Source: Taxillus chinensis (taxonomy: Eukaryota > Streptophyta > Magnoliopsida > Santalales > Loranthaceae). From it: DNA of 64,000 nt. The stretch spans positions 21,456,438-21,520,437 of the forward strand of contig CM042089.1 in NCBI GenBank assembly GCA_023512835.1, in the 5' to 3' direction. Below the pieces are notes generated by a model. That model was not told where the DNA came from. It made no database searches and saw only the letters and a program-made list of their open reading frames with translations. Position 1 is the stretch's first letter. Each line of letters starts with the position of its first letter. Position numbers and translations under genes: made by a program. This document shows, in pieces, positions 39,401 to 51,226 of this stretch.

Positions 39401-40495
39401 ATAACAGATGACATTTCCAAAAACAATTTTACCGGGAGAGAAAAAATTTCACTGGATATATGTTGTGTTTAAAAAGGATATTTCAAGATGGTTAGGAACA
39501 TTGTCTGAAAAATGCAGTAATTAATGAGTTTACTTATCAGAGTTCTGATGAATATATTTTCAGAAATGGGTACTGGTGCTGGAAAATTATACCATCACAC
39601 TGAACATTTTGTCCTTTCAGAAGCACAGCACAGAAGGCACAGAGAGACAACATAATGTATTTTGACGTGCACATTATTTTATATCAATATACAAGATAAC
39701 TAATAGAAACGGGGCCTGAACCCGAACTACCATGATATTCTTGACCACTTTTACATAAGCAAAAAGCAAAGAAATATCACAAACAAGTTGAATCGGAAAA
39801 GCTCACATTGGGACAGCGGTGGAGTAATGCGAACAATGTTGCTGCTAATGGCATCAACAGCAAAGAGCTCCCCATCCTGGGAGAGCCTGATAGAATAAGG
39901 TAACACTCCGAGCTCATTTCCTTCCACCACAGTTTCTACTAAATAACCGTCCTCAAATTGGAGAAAACTCCCATCTAAAGAAACAACCGCAAAATGCTTA
40001 AGTTATTGTTCAATCATCAAACCATCACAAGAACACAAAAATTTCCATACGTCTAAGCAAAAAAAAAAAAAAAAAAAAAAAAAAGACCCAGAAATTCAAA
40101 TCATCAACAAAGCCAGAACCAACGAAAACTGATTTCAGATTGATTGTTTAATTATCAAATCATGAAAGCAAAACCCAACAGAAAAAGACCCATAAATTCA
40201 ATTAGTCAAAAGATGTAACCTGATTGGGTGGTTTTGGAGGAGGCCCTGGTCCACCTTATGAGGGAAGAGAGGTGCTTGATCAAAGGCCCTAACAAGTAAC
40301 ACGAATGACGGGTGAGAAACATATGACGTGAAAATGGCTAAGAAATGAACAACAATTAATGTTCGGACGTTCAAGGGCTGTTCAGAGATCAGAAGAAGCA
40401 GACAAATTACCCGCAGGAGCGGCGTGGGCTTGAAATTGGAGAGCAAGAGTCACCAGAAGAACCAAAAATGTGAGGAAGAGGTGGGGCTTTCTCAT
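36423..40495 (-). CDS. NHL-repeat single-pass membrane protein (At3g14860-like)
   Basis: Minus-strand exons: 40411-40495, 40220-40288, 39807-39974, 39029-39199, 38573-38782, 37493-37599, 36423-37100; 1488 nt, 495 aa, all GT-AG, near the family's roughly 490 aa. Residues 1-27 form a signal peptide (MRKPHLFLTFLVLLVTLAL). The 69-bp exon 2 encodes GPLIKHLSSLIRWTRASS. NHL/beta-propeller blades span about 65-220: YSIRLSQDGELFAVDAISSN, HPKGVTMDDKGNVYVADTSN and RPTCSLLVVDRGNAALRQIS. One membrane span lies at about 235-257 (VILVICAVLVGYAFCMLQQG). The C-terminal 225 residues are polar, with a basic RRQEFGEFYSR / KERSRHRQRLKSGEVVFG region, and probably cytosolic. NHL domains bind proteins or ligands; the role of this plant family is not established. 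No frame damage is seen. The ATG is chosen because it gives a clean signal peptide. Confidence 0.9.
40059..40084. repeat. oligo(A) tract in NHL intron 2
   Basis: An uninterrupted A run of about 26 bases on the plus strand (oligo-T in the transcript). Confidence 0.85.
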
Positions 40496-41350
40496 GTTTA
40501 CCTGAAGAACACTTCAAACCCATAATGAAGCACACACACGAACACACAGAAATCACAAACAAAGAGGAAAAGTAGGGTTAAATCCGGAAGAGTTCGAAGA
40601 TTTTGCCTGTGAGAAGGAAATGTATCGGAGTGAGGCAGAAGATGGCGCCTGGTCTCTGCAATGCCTGCTTTGTCTTCGACTCTGTAATCAATAGTCTGTC
40701 TGTCAGTGAAGCTTTGGAGTTGGGAGTTAATTTTTTGTTTTTGTTTTTTGGGTTCACGTTCGTTTGGGAACACATCATCACTTTTGGTTTTGGATCCCCC
40801 AACCCAAAATTTCATTTCCCTTCACCGACTGGCTACTGTGTGTGTATATTTTATTCAGATATGCGTCAAGAAGAAAGGAGATTTTGCAAAAGCCCAAGTG
40901 TGTACTGTGGAGGCGTGTGTTCCTTTTCCACTTCGGAGATAGGTACCCGCTGCCCATTAGCTCTATTTAATTATGCGTTATCTTACACTAACCCCAAATG
41001 AATTTACCTTATTTTTATTTTTAATTTTCACCCCCTGGTTGGGGTTGGTCTAATTTAATTTTTCAGCTCGAAAAATAATGTCTTTGCATGTGATATGATG
41101 CCAATAAGAAGAAAAAAAACTCACCAATGTATTTGTTTAAAAGAGAGATTGTCTCTTTCTTATATTTTGGTTTTATAATTTTTTAGATTATTCAACTTTC
41201 TTAGTCTCTTATATCTCTGTATTGATTATTAGACTTACTTAGTTACTCTTGGGAAACAATTGCAAAAGATTCTATTGAAAGAAATGGATTGAGCTTATGA
41301 GTTATACTTTTACTTATTTATTTTTAGAATTGTAATATATATTAATTCAA
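40496..41350 (-). promoter_or_regulatory. NHL gene 5' leader and promoter region
   Basis: Non-coding sequence upstream of the NHL start codon. It is open in several short frames on both strands (for example 40603-41001 plus) but these lack protein-family features and overlap the leader. No clear TATA box was identified. Confidence 0.35.
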
Positions 41351-41379
41351 AAATATATAGATATACAGGGGTATCCCTA

Positions 41380-41890
41380 AAGAGTACAAACAGACTTAGG
41401 ATCATTATCCAAGCAAAGAAAAACAATTACTGAGGACATTTTCTGAAAAAATGAGCTATGAAGAGTCAATACAAATACATCAAGTGACCATGATGAAGAA
41501 TATAAAACTTTATCTTGTTTATCAATTTGTTCAAAACAAATGGCTCCACATTGAAAACATGATTACACTCTATCCAGATTGTATACATTAAGGAAGCAAG
41601 AGTTAGATATCTAGTTTTATTAAGAACATGTAAAAGCACCCTATATTGAATAATGGAACATATGTTGCCCCTTAATGAACTAGTGTACCTTGAGGAAAAT
41701 GAAATCAATCTGTAATAGATGTTTATGCATGTTCAGTGATAAGGCAAGCAAAGAAAAGGTGTTGGTGAAATTTAGTTTCTAATTGGCAAAGCAAAGTTTG
41801 TAACTAACACTGTTGCCAAGGAACTTATCTTTATCGAGAGTCACCAACTTGTATTTAGTAGTCAACCAATCGATAAACACTATCTTAGGT
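41380..41890 (-). pseudogene. LINE ORF2 C-terminal relic
   Basis: The minus-strand reading includes LASLMYTIWIECNHVFN followed by LNKLINKIKFYI. This resembles the C-terminal 'YHIWKERNRRIF...KI' tail of plant L1 ORF2, with a weak WLTTKYKLVTLDK zinc-region-like stretch further upstream. Stops interrupt it. Confidence 0.5.
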
Positions 41891-42990
41891 AACATTATAC
41901 CAAACTGTTACGCCCCCAAATTCCAGGGAACCCAGAACCATGAACATGACTTTCCCTTGCCCGCACCCGAAAGGTCAAGGGGTTGGTGACTAGCACCAAT
42001 AGAGACTACACCACAGGTGTTATCTCAATCATTCAACCCTGTACAGTCATACATCAAGGGTAATCCTATACTTTCCCATATATCATCATGCATACAATAA
42101 GTCAAACAGTCATACAGACATCACATCACAAATAGTATGCAAATACAACTGTCCACGGACCCATGTCCGGGATATCACACAAAACAATATAAAATATAAT
42201 ACTGTATCATACATCAGAGTAGTAGGCACGTCCTCCTAGAAGAAAGTTCACTAGTCTCGAGTCACACCTGAAAAAGGTAAATAACAAGTAGGGGTGAGCA
42301 ACAAGCTCAGTAGGTGACCCCAATACTCCACATCATGCAGGCGTACAAGTCTATACTACATGTTCTATGTACTCGTGCACTGTGTAGTGTGTACTGTCAC
42401 GCCCCCAAATCCTGAAAACAACAGAACTAGGAACGCGACTTCCCCACACCCATACTACAAGGGTCGAGGGGATTAGTGTTCAACCCAATCATGTACAACT
42501 CCACAACAGGGGTAGAATTGTACTTCCCAATGCATTCAATTCCCAATATATCCAACACAAAGTAACTCATATATAAGCTTCACCAACAAGGTTCATACAA
42601 CTGCCACGGACCCAAGTCCGGGAAATGAAATGATAAAATAAAATAAAAACAAATAGTCTACTAAAAAAACTCTACACCAAGGATGTCTCGTCCTGCTTCA
42701 CTATGGCTCCACCAGCTACTCTCTACAACCTGTAGGAAATAAAAATAAAGTAGGGTGAGCACGAATGCCCAGTAGGTGATCCCCATCTCCAGTACTCTAT
42801 TACATGAATTCCTAAGTCTGTATGATCAGTGTATGCTTGTGTTATTGTAGTGTCACATCCTATCACAATTAAATTTTATTAAATCACAAATAAGACATGA
42901 TATCACATTTCCATTATTAAAGGTTCACACCGGCCATTCATCCATCCTCGGGATTCCCGCTACCAACTCCAGGAATTTATATCACTACTA

Positions 42991-43110
42991 GACAGCCATA
43001 TGTGGGACCTGCGGTGTCCCTAATGACAACCTGCCACATATGGGACTTGAGTTAACCAGCCACATAGGGGACTTGAGGCCCTTTGCCAGCCTTATATGGG
43101 ACCTGCGGTT
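42991..43110 (-). repeat. four imperfect GGTCCCATATGTGGC repeats (LTR B)
   Basis: On the minus strand: GGTCCCATATAAGGCTGG, AGTCCCCTATGTGGCTGG, AGTCCCATATGTGGCAGG and GGTCCCACATATGGCTG. Same order and spacing as in B' and A. Confidence 0.65.
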
Positions 43111-43606
43111 AACCCAACCAGTTCCACCACCAATCCCACACATATAATCAATAAATAGAGTTTTCCAATATTCAGTATACAAAACAACAGCCTTACGGAA
43201 CATTTGAAATCTCCAAATCAATGATATCACAAACAGTATTTACATTATCAAATTGATCGTAATTAATCACATTATATTTCACTACCAAAACGAAATTAAT
43301 TTCTATAACCTAATAATTAAATGCAGTAATTCAAGACCTAAAATATGTGTGTGTGTATATATATATAGCATCTGTCACCATACTATACATATGTGGTGTA
43401 TTATTATTGGAAAATTATATAATATTAGAGGAAGTCAATATCCCGAATTAAGAGATATTGGAATATATCATTACCAATATGCTACACCGGTATATATATA
43501 GTACACTAAAATAATCCCAGTATAATGATATTGTCTATCGCTATTGTGAACGGCAACGGAATATGTTACTAACGTAATGAATGAAAGCCCTCTTCGTATC
43601 TGTATT

Positions 43607-44003
43607 TGTGAAGACCCGTTCCTAAGTAAGGTTGGGAGCTAGAGCCAAATAGAGTTGAGCGTTGAGTTATTATTATTTTAATATTCGGGTTTATTGATGT
43701 GTGTTATTATTATTATTTCTTTTAATATTTTGGGTTTAAAATTATTATGATGTTAATATTATTAATGTTATTATTGAAATAATTGAGTTGTTTACATTGG
43801 AATTAGTTATTGTTACTATAAATATTTTAATGTAGAGATTTTAAATATTAATCATAATGTTATTATTAATTATTATTATGGATTATAATTATCATTATTA
43901 TTATTAATACTAATAATATTACAATTTATATTATAATTGGTAATATAAAAGGAGGAGTTAGGGTAAAAAAAAACCCTACATTCGTTGCGCGTGAACCGAA
44001 TCC

Positions 44004-44039
<36 letters not shown>

Positions 44040-45752
44040 CGGTGTTGAAGATCTTGTGTTCTTGATCTCCCGAGTTCGAATCAGGTAGGTGTTTCCTGAT
44101 TACTAGTTATGTTAATATACGAAACGCAGATTTATGGGAATTAGTTATGTTAAACTTTCTTTTATGCGTATAAGTGGATGAGTATATGGGTATAGCTGTT
44201 TTTTTTTGGGTATCGGTATTTCCGTATCGTGGTTGTGCGACGCCGACGGTGCGTTGGTCGTGCGGGGTGGAGGAGCGGCGCGGAGGGCACCGGTTTGGGG
44301 TGCCGATTCCAGGGCGGCGTCACGTCTCGGCCGTGCGTGGAAGGAGCGACGTTGAGGGCACCGGTTTTGAGTGACGTGGCCATCGATCGGGTGCGCCGCA
44401 CGGGGACGATGGAAGAGAAGGCGGCGGCGACCGTGCCGCCCGGTGGCATCGGTCTTGCGCTCCTTGCGCGCCGCGCGCGCGCCGCGGGGGTGTCGGAGAT
44501 GGTGGTCTACACGGCCGTCAGGGGTTGTCTGCGTGGCTGGGGTGGAGATGACGAGGAAGGGGGAGGCGGTTTCGGTTCCGTTGGGTGGAAACCCTCCCCG
44601 CCCACGTGGCTAGTTTGGTGGGCTGGTCCAAAGGGACTGGCCATGCCTCCCTGGGCCAGCAATGAAAAAAAAAAACATAAGAATAGTAAAAAAAAAAATA
44701 ATAATAGTAATAATAGGAATAATGATAACAATAATTACTATGAACCTAGACGAGAATATGTATTGTTAGAGATTGATTTTATTAGTTTAATGGAATAAAA
44801 TGCTGTTTGGTTCGATCGCATAAATTGATGTTTGAGGCGTTGAGTATTTGCTGGATACTAAATATGTATGTGTGTATACTACTTGCGGATAGTGTAACTA
44901 GTGAATTAAATGTTTTGTAATGGTGTTGTATGAAATTCTGATTGTTGGGATATTTTGGTTTGACTGATTTTGTGTGTGGACTTCGCGATGAATTTGGTGA
45001 GTTAACCATGGGTCCCACATAAGGTCGGGCAAGAGGTCATAGGTCCCCTATGTGGCTGGTTAACTCGGGTCCCATATGTGGCGGGTTGACGTTAGGGACA
45101 CCATGGGTCCCACATATGGCGATCTAGTAAAGAATCGAAACTCCTGGAGTTGATGGCGGGGATTTCCTTGGGTGATTGATTAGCCGGTGTGAGCCTTTGA
45201 TGATTTGAAATCTGATGTGATTTATTTGTAATTGGGTGGAATTTATTTGTGTTGGAGTGTGACACTACACTGGCACATGCATTCACTGATCATATAGTCC
45301 TAGGAATGTGAATAAAAGGATAGTGGAGTCGGGGAATTACCTACCTGGGCACTCGTGCTCACCCTACTTTATTTTTATTTTCCTACAAGGTTATAGGGAG
45401 TAGGCTGTTGGAGCCACAACGGAGCTGGGCGGGACCTCTTTATGTAGGATATTCGTAGACTTATTTAATTTGTTTATTTCCTTTCCTGGACTCGGGTCCG
45501 TGATGATTGTATTAACTGGGTAGCCGGAACTTGTTACTTCATGTTTATGGTTGTTGATCGAGTTCAAGAATATTGTTTGGCACTGGTTTAATTGTTGGTT
45601 GATTGCATGTTGTGTTTGGGTCATTGGTAAGTACAATGCTACCCCTGTTGTAGTATTGTATAGGTATAGTCTCCAACCCCTCGACCCCTTGGAGGGGGCC
45701 TGAGGGCGTCGCATTCCCAATTCCGTGGCTTTCGGAATTTGAGGGCGTGACA
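43607..45752 (+). repeat. 5' LTR of element A
   Basis: TGTGAAGACCCG ... GAGGGCGTGACA, 2146 bp. Order: AT-rich U3, TATA-like TAATATAAAAGG at 43941, (GA)n at about 44010-44032, CAG|GTAGGTG donor-like site at 44085, GC-rich block 44225-44660, four GGTCCCA repeats 45010-45122, and an acceptor-like TTTCCTACAAG ending at 45389. Confidence 0.9.
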
Positions 45753-45755
45753 AGT

Positions 45756-45770
45756 TGGTATCGAGCATGG
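45756..45770 (+). other. primer-binding site, initiator tRNA-Met type
   Basis: TGGTATCGAGCATGG begins three bases after the LTR. The usual plant site reads TGGTATCAGAGC, so one A is missing after TATC. Confidence 0.65.
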
Positions 45771-46250
45771 TTTAGTGGACCTAGGTTAGTGAGGGGTGGT
45801 TGGTAGACACTTAGTAGCGTGGAAGACTATAGGGGAGGGTGCCTGATCAACGCAGTCCTTATAGGTGTTCGGGTTGACCGAGGGTCGATCGGACCATCTT
45901 AGGAAGCATTTGGGTTGGGTACATACATGCTTTGTGATTGTGTGCATATCTAGGCACTAGACATTATCTCGCTAATGTCGCTTATAATGATGTGCTTGTA
46001 TTGAAAATACAATTGGCTATCTGTGGTTTGTTTTTCTTGGGTGATTGACTGTGCTTAAATTGACAATGTTATTGTGCTAATTAAAACCTAGGGAGTCTAA
46101 GTGAATGACCACATGATTTGGTGAATAGAATATGGGGCTTAGAGACCTCATTATTTATGTGGCGGACTTGGTCCTGCTTATTGATTTAAATAATTTGGTT
46201 GTTTGACTAGTGCGCATAGTTAATAGATATTGTTGATATGTGTTGGTGCA

Positions 46251-47330
46251 ATGGCACCTAAGACTAGGGCTCAAGGTCCAGGAGAGGAGCTATCCATTCG
46301 GTCCGAATCACAAGGAGAGCGAGTTCTCCAAGACTAGCCTTGGTTTCGGATATTGTTGCTCGATTGGGGCTCAAATCTTGAGCCAAATCCAGGGTGCCAT
46401 GCAGGGTACCATGAGGGAGGTGGCCAAGAGAAGTGATGTAGGAGGAACCGAGGAAGCAACAGGCGACCTCGGCAGGAGCAACAATGAAGGTTCTAGAGGA
46501 GAGCCGGCCACAAGTCACGGCGATCCCTGCTGCCAGCATCGATCGATCGGGGTGAGTCGGTTCCTGACGCGAACCGACAAAGTTTGAGGCGAATACGAGA
46601 CCCGATGAGGCCGAGGAATGGGTCAAATGGACGAGAGGACATCTTCGAGCCGATCCAGGTGCCTGAGGAGGCTAAGGTCCGCTTAGCCACGCATTTCTTA
46701 GTAGGTGGGGCCCGTAGGTGGTGGGACGCCGTGAAACATGTTCACGAGAGCCCGATGGCATGGGAGGACTTCGTGGAGCTCTTCTACACGAGTATTTCCC
46801 TCGCTCGTGCGGAAGACGAGGCAACAGGAGTACTATACACTGGAGCAGGCGATCGGACCGTGACAGAGTATGTCACCGCTTTCACCGAGCTAAGGAGATT
46901 TGCCCCGAGTCATGGAGGGTTGAGGCTAATAAGACCCAGGATTTCATAGATGGGCCGAGACCCTCACTCAGGAGGGGATTAAATATGATGGAATTGACTA
47001 CGTACGGTGACGCGGTCAACAAGGCACTTATTGGAGAGCGGGACTTAAACCGGATCAGGACTCGAAACTAGGGAGCTCATCGGGGCCTAGCCAAAAGAGG
47101 CCAAGAGAGGAGCAGCTCGAGGGACGGGGGGGACAAGAGGCCGGTGCCCAAATTCTCACATACGGGGAACTCAAGGCAAGATTTCTACCTCACGGTTTTT
47201 AGGGACATGTCGATCTTGTGGACTTCGGGGGACACAAGGAGGCGGATTGTAGGTGGAAGAATGGCAACCCGTTGAAGTGCTTTCGATGTGGGGGACTGGG
47301 ACACAGGATAGGAGAGTGTCCTTCGCCCGG
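46251..47330 (+). pseudogene. element A gag, broken
   Basis: It starts ATGGCACCTAAGACTAGG but stops after 28 codons in that frame. The capsid-like retrotransposon gag domain continues in another frame (46664-46949: ARRWWDAVKHVHESPMAWED, then DRTVTEYVTAFTELRRFAP). A CCHC zinc knuckle, CFRCGGLGHRIGEC, lies at 47278-47319. Several single-base shifts separate the pieces. Gag would form the particle that packages element RNA. Confidence 0.8.
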
Positions 47331-47599
47331 CTCGGCTAGTGTTGCGGGGCCTCATTGACCTCGTGACCAGGGCCGGAGGAGCGGGGCTCCATATCGAGAC
47401 CAGCTCGGTCAGGACGATCGGTACGGGGACGACTTGCTACACAACGGCCTCGGCGGGAGGCCCAGGCTCGAAGGGACGGAATGATCGAGCTACGATGAGT
47501 CGGGCCAGCGGCGGTGTGCGAAGGGGAGGAACTATGCTATCACCGATAGAGAGCGAAGTTCCACGGTTGACGAGGCGAGTCAGGGGCCAGCGTGGTGAG

Positions 47600-50500
47600 A
47601 GGTACGATTTTGGTTTCACGTCTTGTTTGTCTTGTCTTGATTGACACCGACGCTACACACTCTTTTATTGCACACTCCACTTGTAGAGGGATTAGAGTTG
47701 GATTGTCATCGTTGATCAGCCCCTTGTGGTTGATACACCCGTAGGGGGCCTGGTGGTGATTGATAGGGTCTCAGACGGGATGTGAGGTTTCTCTCGGAGG
47801 TGTTGACCTCCGGTGTAACCTATTTGTGATGCACTTTGATGCCTTTGACGTGATTTTGGGTATGGACTGGTTGACCCGTATGGAGGCGGTGATTGAGTGT
47901 TATAGGCGAAGAGTGACCTTCCTCACACCTGAGGGCATTCGAGGTACTTTTGTGGGTGAATGGTCCGATGATGCATGCAAGTTGGGGCCTTTGAGGCAAG
48001 GATGGGGTGATGTAACCCATCGGTTGGCGATCGACACTTGTCGACTCCCGGAGGGAGGGTAAGATGGCGTTACCAAAGGTGGTGGATCGGTTTCCGAAGA
48101 CTTGGTCGAATTACCACCAGAGAGAGAGGTGGACTTCTCGATAAAGTTGCTACCCTGGGACAACACCTATCGGATTGGCGACTTATAGGATGGCACCAGT
48201 TGAGTTTCGAGAGCTCAAGAGGCGATTGACGATCTTTTGGCGCGTGGTTTTATTAGACGGAGTAGTTCACCTTGGAGTGCTCCTGGTGTTATTCGCCAAA
48301 AAGCGGATGGTTCGCTTCGGTTGTGTATTGACTACCGACGGTTGAACCAGGTGACATGAAGAACAAATACCCCTACCGAGGATCGATGACTTATTTGATC
48401 GGTTCGGGGGTGCCCGTTGGTTTTCCAAGATTGATTTGAGATCCTGGATACCATCGATTGCGTGTCGGGAGTCGGACATCCCGAAGACAACCTTCGATTC
48501 AGATATGGCCATTATGAGTGGCTAGTGATGCCCTTTGGGCTCACTAATGCCCCAGCCGGTGTTTATGGGACTAATGAACCAGATTTTCACACCCTATCTT
48601 GATCGGTTCGTGGTAGTCTTTATTGATGATATCTTGATTTACTCCCAACAGAGAGCGAGCATGAGGAGCATTTACATGTGGTGTTGCGGATGTTGAGGGA
48701 CCATAGATTGTACGCAAAGTTCACGAAGTGCGATTTTTGGTCTAGCGAGTGAAATTTTTTAGGGCATGTGGTATCATCGAGGGTATCACGGTGGATCCTG
48801 GAAAGATTGAGGCCGTGATGTCATGGAAGCGCCCAACGAACGTTTTTGAGATTCGAAGTTTTCTCGGGGTTGGCAGGTTATTATAGGAGGTTCGTTAAGG
48901 ACTTCTCTCGTTTAGCTGCACCGATGACTGGTTTGACCCGAAAGGGAGTACGATTTGACTAGTCGGATGCTTGTGAGGAGGCTTTCGGTCACTGAAGGCC
49001 AGATTGACTTCGGCCTATCCTGGTCCTGCCCCAGGAGGGTGTACCCTATGAGGTTTATTGTGATGCCTCTAATGTTGGATTGGGTTGCGTGCTCATGCAA
49101 GAAGGGCGGGTAATTTCTTATGGATCCCGTCGCTTGAGGATCCATGAAAAAAATTACCCCACGCACGATTTGGAGCTAGTCTGCAGTGATCTTTGCATTG
49201 AAGAGTTGGCAACACTATCTCCTTGGGGGAGAAGTTTGTGGTATTTACCGACCACAAGAGTTTGCGAGACATATTTTCTCGGCGGGATTTGAATCTCCGA
49301 CAGAGGTGTTGGGTGGAGTATATGCAGGTTCAGTTTGATCTTCGAGTATACACCCGGGAAGGGAAATGTAGTAGGCGATGCCTTGAGCTGGAAGAGTCAG
49401 GCCACGGTGGCTCTCGTGTTATCAAGGAATGGGAGATGATGGGGCAATTAGCTACTTTGAGGTTGCGGCCAATACGGGGAGCGATACGGGGTATCTTGAG
49501 TGCGGTTATAACGATGCCTGAGTTGCGGCGTCAGGTTATTGAAGGTCAGTTGGGGGATGTTGAGTGTGAGGTCCTCCGGGATCAGATTTAGACCGCCGTA
49601 CTTTCGACGATTGGACATGAGAATTCTGACCATGTGTTGCGCTATCGAGGTCGATTGATAGTTCCATCTTCTCTCCGGAGACGATTCTACGGGAATTCCA
49701 TCACTCTCGTTTGGCTGTTCACCCTGGAGGAACGAAGATGTACCATGCCGTACGACAACGGTTCCGGTGGTCGGGCCTTAAGAAAGCCATTGTGGAGTTT
49801 GTTCAACGGTGTTTGACATGCCGCAGGTCAAGGCCGAGCATTTGCGGTCTGCTGGTGAGTTGCGGTCATTACCTGTGTCGGAGTGGAAGTGGGATCATGT
49901 GACTATGGACTTCGTCACAGGGCTTCCCTGGTTCTAGAGGTCATGATACCATTTGGGTTGTTGTCGACCGTTTGACGAAATCTGCCCACTTTATTCCGAT
50001 TCGTGAGACCGATCCGGTCCGGACCTTGGGACAGCGTTATATTGATGTGATAGTACGATTGCATGGTGTGCCATTATCGATCGTTTCTGATAGGGATGCT
50101 CGGTTCACTTCGCGATTCGGCGGCGATTACGGCGTGCATTGGGCACCCGAGTGAACTTGAGTACGACTTACCACCCTCGGACCGATGGCCAGGTCGAGTG
50201 CACTATTCGGATCCTCGAGGATATGCTCCGTGCTGTGTGTTGGATTTTGGTGGTAGTTGGGAGGCTCACCTTCCCTTGGTAGAGTTTTCCTACAATAACG
50301 GCTATCGGGCTACGATAGGGATGGCGCCATATGAGGCATTGTATGGGTGACCTTGTCGCTCCCCTTTGTGTTGGGCCCAGGCAGGAGAGGCAGTTGTTTT
50401 GGGTCCCGATATGATTCAGGAAACTACAGACTTGGTTCAAGTGATCCGGCGGCGGATGTTGACGACCCCGAGTCGACAAAATCATATGTTGACAGACGGC

Positions 50501-50953
50501 GACGACCGCTTCAATTCGTCGTAGGGGATCGCATCTTCTTGCGAGTCTCGCCACGACGAGGGCACAAACGATTTGGGCGCGGTTCCAAGCTCTCACCTCG
50601 ATTTGTGGGTCCTTTTCCTATCATTGCGTTGTGGGACCAGTTGCCTATCGATTGGAGTTACCACCCGAGTTGGCTCGTGTTCATGATGTTTTTCATGTCT
50701 CTCGATTGCGAAGATATTACCCGGATCCTTCCCATGTGCTTGATTGGCGTGAGATAGAGCTAGCGAGATGATAGTTCCGTTGTAGAGGCACCGGTTCGGA
50801 TTTTAGACCAGCGGGAGCAGTCTTGCGGGGGCAAAACGATTCTCGTTGGTTCGAGTTTTGTGGCGCCACCGGAATATGGAGGAGCAGACCTAGGAGCGGG
50901 AGAGTCAGATGCGTGCTCTTCACCCCAAGCTGTTCGAGGACGAACAGTCCTAA
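47600..50953 (+). pseudogene. element A pol: protease, RT, RNase H, integrase, broken
   Basis: Pieces in order, in changing frames. Protease: DTDATHSFI near 47644, then DVILGMDWLTRMEAV at 47849. RT: a short run before the catalytic box [11 protein letters not shown] at 48610-48643. RNase [17 protein letters not shown] from 49052. Integrase zinc region: CLTCRRSR near 49816. DDE core: DFVTGL near 49908, [15 protein letters not shown] at 49959 and [13 protein letters not shown] at 50079. The chromodomain-like tail ends FEDEQS at 50952. More than ten shifts or stops are visible, so no polyprotein can be made from this copy. Confidence 0.85.
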
Positions 50954-51210
50954 GGTGGGGAGGATGTCAAGATCCTTACCGTGCGTGAGGTAGTTGACCT
51001 TGTTACTTGTTTAGTTACTGTTGTCTTTGTTTATTGTGCTTAGGATTGTCGATATCTTTGTGTTGCGTGTGATTGTTGTGCTGTTGGTTACCTTGTTTGT
51101 AGGCATCGTTTCATCTATCATGTTCATTGGAGCCAAGTTGTGCATACTTTTGATTAGCCGAGGAAGTGCTACCTCGTAGTGGATGATTTTTCTTTTCGGG
51201 GACGAAAAGT

Positions 51211-51226
51211 CCTAAGGTGGGGAGGA
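51211..51226 (+). other. polypurine tract of element A
   Basis: CCTAAGGTGGGGAGGA directly abuts TGTGAAG of the 3' LTR. A near-identical copy lies 262 bp upstream at 50949-50964. Confidence 0.75.

Noticed and set aside
40603..41001. 132-codon plus-strand ORF upstream of the NHL gene
   Set aside because: Lies over the NHL leader and promoter; no recognisable domain, and codon use is not gene-like.
44229..44798. 189-codon plus-strand ORF in the 5' LTR of element A
   Set aside because: The homologous 3' LTR does not keep the frame, so it is a composition effect of the GC-rich block and not a gene.
46264..46690. minus-strand ORFs inside element A gag
   Set aside because: Antisense shadows of the broken gag frame.
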